Both the position numbers and the translations under genes were made by a program. Under the pieces are notes generated by a model. That model did not search any database. It had not been told where the DNA came from and worked only from the letters and a program-made list of their open reading frames with translations. A stretch of 6,014 nucleotides of DNA from positions 794 through 6,807 of the forward strand of contig JAGQIB010000057.1 of NCBI GenBank assembly GCA_020431545.1, read 5' to 3'. The DNA is from Gemmatimonadota bacterium. GTDB lineage: Bacteria; ARS69. Positions 5,267 to 6,014 of this stretch are shown here, piece by piece (position 1 is the first letter of the stretch; each line of letters starts with the position of its first letter).

Positions 5267-6014
5267 ATGGAGCACAGGAGAAACTCTGTTGCGCTGATGT
5301 TTGCGGTGGTCACCCTGTGGTCGTGCGCGCCCATCGAAACGACGGCCACCGAGCTGCAGTCCCATCCGATCCGGATGCGTCCGGCGGCGACGGGGCGAGT
5401 CGCGGAACTGTCGAGCGTCGTCGACGCGGTCTTCTCGGAAGACTTCGAGTCGGGACTCGGAGCCTGGACTGTCGTTGACTCCTCGGGGGCAGGTGCCGAA
5501 TGGGGCATCTCCGACTGCTGGTCGGTCTCCGGCGTGAGCAGCGCGGCCTGTGCCGCGGCGGGAAGCAACGCCATCTCGTGCGGCGAAGACTATCCGGACG
5601 GGATGAAGACCTGGCTGATTGCCGGTCCGTTCGACCTGTCGGATCCGAACCTGACCGGAGCCGCCTGGGAGTTCACCTACGAGATGAACCTGGAGCCGAA
5701 TCTCGACCGGTTCTTCGCGGGGATTTCGACGGATGGGGTCGACTTCTACGGCGAGTTCCGGGAGGAGAACGGCTCGGAGACGATCATCTGGGATCTCGCG
5801 GACTACCTCGGCGAGAGTTCGGTCTGGGTCGCCTTCGAGTTCGTGTCCGACGCATCCGTCGCCCGCCCGGACGGCGTCGCCGTCGACGACGAGCAGCGAG
5901 CCCATCGGCGGCAGGATCTCGTCGTCGAGGGCCGGCGCGTCGTTGAGGGCGGCGCTCGTCAGCCAGCCGGCGGTGGCGGTGGCTGGGGGCAGGAGCAGCG
6001 TCAGAGCGAGCGCG
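5267..6014 (+). CDS. Putative lipoprotein, paralogue 3, partial: recognisable only to about 5890
   Basis: Third copy of the exported family; the frame is open to the window end (249 codons). The leader MEHRRNSVALMFAVVTLWSC has a charged n-region, a hydrophobic core and a lipobox-like LWSC. Cys20 would be the lipidated residue (Trp at -2 is unusual), so unlike its siblings this copy is likely membrane-anchored. Residues ~54-208 are the anchor J-like domain: FSEDFESGLGAWTVVD, DCWSVSG, CAAAGSNAISCGEDYP, MKTWLIAGPFDLSDP, LDRFFAGISTDGVDF, VWVAFEFVSDAS and GVAVDD. The three domain cysteines are conserved. The siblings continue with a V-x-(L/I)-R strand and the cysteine-rich module. Here, from residue 209 (base 5891), the reading becomes Arg/Gln/Gly-rich and unrelated in all three plus frames. 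The true C-terminus is therefore absent, either replaced at a chimeric join or lost by rearrangement. Residues after 208 should not be trusted. Confidence 0.75.
   Translation, partial: MEHRRNSVALMFAVVTLWSCAPIETTATELQSHPIRMRPAATGRVAELSSVVDAVFSEDFESGLGAWTVVDSSGAGAEWGISDCWSVSGVSSAACAAAGSNAISCGEDYPDGMKTWLIAGPFDLSDPNLTGAAWEFTYEMNLEPNLDRFFAGISTDGVDFYGEFREENGSETIIWDLADYLGESSVWVAFEFVSDASVARPDGVAVDDEQRAHRRQDLVVEGRRVVEGGARQPAGGGGGWGQEQRQSER
5891..6014 (-). CDS. Possible N-terminal fragment of an unrelated secreted protein, opposite strand
   Basis: Read on the minus strand from 6013, the sequence gives ALALTLLLPPATATAGWL followed by TSAALNDAPALDDEILPP and then MGSLL. This looks like the hydrophobic core of a signal peptide with an ATA cleavage site before Gly-Trp, then a mature N-terminus. 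Third codon positions are almost all G or C, as in real genes here. The start codon would lie beyond the window. The frame continues without a stop into the antisense of paralogue 3, but there it is only a shadow, so the real fragment ends at about 5891. It is too short to name. Confidence 0.33.

Noticed and set aside
4658..5905. A 415-codon minus-strand open frame antisense to paralogues 2 and 3.
   Set aside because: It crosses the ends of two well-supported genes and reads as a low-complexity mirror frame. Only the stretch beyond 5891, which is not antisense to recognisable family sequence, looks real.
5891..6014. A frameshift in paralogue 3 as the reason for loss of similarity.
   Set aside because: None of the three plus-strand frames after 5890 shows the expected V-x-(L/I)-R strand or the WTIS start of the next module, so a simple indel does not explain it.

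Overview
The window is GC-rich, densely coding bacterial DNA from the chromosome of an organism I cannot place with confidence. GC-rich third codon positions, Gram-negative style signal peptides and a lipobox, plus secreted low-homology proteins ending in an SW..LK..YR tail, suggest a high-GC lineage such as an FCB-group candidate phylum or a deltaproteobacterial relative. That placement is inference only. I see no rRNA, tRNA, CRISPR array, transposase or phage gene.

Layout. Positions 1-1210, minus strand: the N-terminal ~403 residues of a large polytopic membrane protein resembling the DUF2723 (TMEM260-like, GT-C type glycosyltransferase) family, cut by the window edge. Positions 1211-1327: a short divergent intergenic region with a good sigma70-like promoter facing the minus-strand gene. 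Positions 1328-2599, plus strand: a complete SLC13/ArsB-NhaD-type ion permease with both inverted-repeat signature motifs. Positions 2600-2749: a regulatory gap with a near-consensus -10 box, a 7-bp inverted repeat beside it and a perfect 20-bp palindrome.

Positions 2750 to about 5890, plus strand: three tandem paralogues of an exported protein. Each has a leader followed by a ~155-residue domain like the choice-of-anchor J / cleaved-adhesin beta-sandwich group. In copies 1 and 2 this is followed by a ~165-residue cysteine-rich module that I do not recognise. Copies 1 and 2 carry ordinary signal peptides, while copy 3 looks like a lipoprotein. Copies 2 and 3 are 45 nt apart and probably co-transcribed.

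Copy 3 stops resembling its siblings abruptly at about 5890, at the end of the first domain. The remaining ~124 nt read best on the opposite strand, as the signal-peptide end of an unrelated secreted protein. This is either an assembly chimera at a contig end or a real rearrangement breakpoint. The permease and the membrane enzyme have no evident functional link to the paralogue cluster. The cluster itself looks like a small, recently duplicated family of cell-surface or secreted proteins of unknown role.
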